Source: an uncultured bacterium
Lineage (GTDB): Bacteria > Planctomycetota > Phycisphaerae > Phycisphaerales > UBA1924
Assembly (NCBI GenBank): GCA_938003595.1
Contig: CALKYH010000178.1
Span: 1-5,440 of the forward strand
Length of the DNA: 5,440 nucleotides
Direction: 5' to 3'
Below are positions 3,742 to 5,440 of the stretch, piece by piece. The translations under genes were made by a program, and so were the position numbers. A model generated the notes under the pieces. It was not told where the DNA came from. It searched no databases and saw only the letters and a program-made list of their open reading frames with translations. Position 1 is the stretch's first letter. Every line of letters begins with the position of its first letter.

Positions 3742-5440
3742 CCCGATTGCTTCGTCATCTCGGACACGACGCCTACACGCCGCAGACCATCCGGCAGCTC
3801 GCCGAGGACCTGGGGGTCCCGAAAGAGGACCTCGAGGTCTTCCGTGAAGCCGTGGAGGAGCTGGCCGCGGACGGCCAGGTCATCGCGGGGGACGACCACC
3901 TCGTGCGCCTGCCGCCGATCGGCCGCGAGGTGATCGGCCTGTTCAAGAAGAACCCGCGCGGCTTCGGCTTCGTGATCCCGCGCGACGCGAACACGCACGG
4001 CGATCTGTTCATCCCCCCCGACGGCGTCGGCGACGCCATGACCGGCGACACCGTCCGCGCCGCGGTGCAGCGTGCCCGGGGCGGGCGAGGCGGCGGCGGC
4101 GGCGCGGGCAACCGCGCGGCGCTGGTGGGCGCCATCGTCGAGATCCTCGATCGCGGCAAGGTGGACTTCTCCGGCGAGCTGCGCAAGCGCGGCTCGCAGT
4201 GGCTGGTCTTCCCCGACGGCCGCGCCCTGCGCGACCCCGTCGTCGTCCGCGACCCCGGCGCCAAGAACGCCGTCGAGGGCGACAAGGTCGTCTTCGAGAT
4301 GCTGGTCCGCCCCGAGGGCAACATGCTCGGCGAGGGCGTCATCACCAAGGTGCTGGGCAAGTCCGGCGAGCCGGATGTCGAGACCGCGGCGGTGATCGCC
4401 ACCTACAACCTCGCCGGCGAGTTCCCCGAGGACTGCCTGGAGCAGGCGCGCGAGGCCGGCCAGCGCTACGAGCGCGAGGTCGCCGAGGCCGAGCGCACGG
4501 GCGTGTGGCCGAACCGCGAGGACCTGCGCGACACCTACATCATCACCATCGACCCGCCCGACGCCAAGGACTTCGACGACGCCATCAGCATCGAGCCCAT
4601 CAGCAAATACGACGGCGGCGGCTGGAAGCTCGGCGTGCACATCGCCGATGTCGCGCACTTCATCCCGCCCGGCTCGCCGCTGGATGTCGAGGGCTACGAG
4701 CGCGGCAACTCCACCTACCTGCCGCGCTTCGTCATCCCCATGCTGCCCGAGACGCTGTCCAACGGCATCTGCTCGCTGCAGGAGGGCGTGCCCCGCTACG
4801 TCAAGAGCGCGTGGATGGAGTACGACCGCGACGGGCGCGTCCGCGCGAGCGGCTACTCGCAGGGCGTCATCCAGTCCGCCAAGCGCCTGACCTACCTCGA
4901 GGCCCAGGCCCTCATCGACGGCGACCAGGAAGAGGCGAAGAAGCACGCCAAGACCGAGCCCAACTACACGCCCCAGCTGCTCGAGGCGCTGCGCCAGTGC
5001 AACCTCTGCTCGCGCGCGATCCAGGGCCGGCGCATGAAGCAGGGCCTCATCCGCCTGGACCTGCACCAGGTGCAGCTGATCTTCGACGACTCCGGACGCG
5101 TCATCGACGCCGAGCCCGAGGACGACGCCTTCACCCACACGCTCATCGAGATGTTCATGGTCGAGGCCAACGAGGCGCTCGCCCGGCTCTTCGAGAAGCT
5201 GAAGGTCCCGCTGCTGCGCCGCGTCCACCCCGAGCCCATCCCCGGCGACATGGACAGCCTGCGCGAGTTCGTCACCGTCGCCGGCTACAAGCTGCCCAAG
5301 AACCCCTCGCGCGAGGAGCTGCAGTCGCTGCTGGAATCCACCCGCGGCACGCCCGCGGCCCGCGCCGTCCACTTCGCCGCGCTTCGCTCCATGACCAAGG
5401 CGGAGTACTCCCCCGCCCTCATCGGCCACTTCGCCCTCGC
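3723..5440 (+). CDS. rnr: Ribonuclease R (RNase II/RNB family 3'-5' exoribonuclease), N-terminal part, runs off the window
   Basis: The first 572 codons of RNase R, a hydrolytic 3'-5' exoribonuclease that degrades structured RNA in the cytoplasm and takes part in rRNA quality control and mRNA decay. Residues 1-66 form a winged-helix-like domain (TPQTIRQLAEDLGVPKEDLE). Residues 67-115 are the first cold-shock OB domain (GLFKKNPRGFGFVIPRDANT). A glycine-rich loop (119-129) leads to the second (about 131-205). The RNB domain begins near 268 with TIDPPDAKDFDDAIS: Asp277, 283, 285 and 286 line up with E. coli D272, D278, D280 and D281. RGNSTYLPRFVIPMLPETLS follows, with Tyr332 matching the RNA-stacking tyrosine. 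The frame is open to the end; the SPIRRY segment and the S1 domain lie beyond. The ATG at 3723 has no Shine-Dalgarno site; TTG at 3714 is an alternative in the same frame but no better supported. Its start codon lies in the direct repeat. Confidence 0.95.
   Translation, partial: MPSRFRSRLLRHLGHDAYTPQTIRQLAEDLGVPKEDLEVFREAVEELAADGQVIAGDDHLVRLPPIGREVIGLFKKNPRGFGFVIPRDANTHGDLFIPPDGVGDAMTGDTVRAAVQRARGGRGGGGGAGNRAALVGAIVEILDRGKVDFSGELRKRGSQWLVFPDGRALRDPVVVRDPGAKNAVEGDKVVFEMLVRPEGNMLGEGVITKVLGKSGEPDVETAAVIATYNLAGEFPEDCLEQAREAGQRYEREVAEAERTGVWPNREDLRDTYIITIDPPDAKDFDDAISIEPISKYDGGGWKLGVHIADVAHFIPPGSPLDVEGYERGNSTYLPRFVIPMLPETLSNGICSLQEGVPRYVKSAWMEYDRDGRVRASGYSQGVIQSAKRLTYLEAQALIDGDQEEAKKHAKTEPNYTPQLLEALRQCNLCSRAIQGRRMKQGLIRLDLHQVQLIFDDSGRVIDAEPEDDAFTHTLIEMFMVEANEALARLFEKLKVPLLRRVHPEPIPGDMDSLREFVTVAGYKLPKNPSREELQSLLESTRGTPAARAVHFAALRSMTKAEYSPALIGHFAL

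Noticed and set aside
3729..5429. Long 566-codon open frame antisense to rnr
   Set aside because: The opposite strand carries unmistakable RNase R motifs. The antisense translation is a low-complexity Ala/Gly/Val/Asp/Leu/Arg product expected from high-GC shadow frames, with no recognisable domain.

Overview
The window looks like part of a high-GC planctomycete chromosome, most likely class Phycisphaerae. This is inferred from the roughly 70% GC flanks, the weak use of Shine-Dalgarno sites, and a secreted beta-helix protein with a choice-of-anchor Q segment and a C-terminal 'GC-type' dockerin, a combination I associate with that group. No single marker settles the taxonomy.

Layout. (1) Positions 1-206 hold the last 67 codons of an RpoD/SigA-type housekeeping sigma factor on the + strand, closed by a strong hairpin terminator (250-283). 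(2) A REP-like palindrome (284-330) lies between the sigma gene and the converging gene. (3) 392-2095, minus strand, encodes a 567-residue secreted right-handed beta-helix protein with FxxN/GGA repeats, an anchor-Q region and a two-loop dockerin. (4) 2251-3715 is a block of visibly lower GC (about 48-62% in hand-counted lines, against 70% or more in the flanks). It carries two minus-strand genes: a 293-residue secreted protein whose last 80 residues are hydrophobic, glycine-rich and contain eight cysteines, followed by an 80-residue protein with two membrane segments. The two are translationally coupled: the stop of the first lies inside the ribosome binding site of the second. (5) 3412-3722 is a divergent intergenic region with repeated GCACAGAA motifs and a short hairpin. 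(6) From 3723 to the window edge is the first 572 codons of RNase R (rnr), + strand, with all four RNB catalytic aspartates.

The main observation is that the low-GC block is bounded by two near-identical copies of a 25/26-base sequence (2226-2250 and 3716-3741). The right copy contains the rnr start codon and its first codons. The simplest reading is that a 1.47-kb cassette was inserted at the 5' end of rnr, leaving a decayed copy of the gene start on the far side. The cassette's two-gene cargo resembles the plan of a secreted Cys-rich peptide precursor plus a small membrane partner, as in a bacteriocin with an immunity protein. That function is a hypothesis; I do not recognise either cargo gene as a known family member.

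The flanking genes (sigma factor, RNase R) are housekeeping. The dockerin beta-helix protein is an accessory surface or secreted protein with no visible link to the cassette genes.
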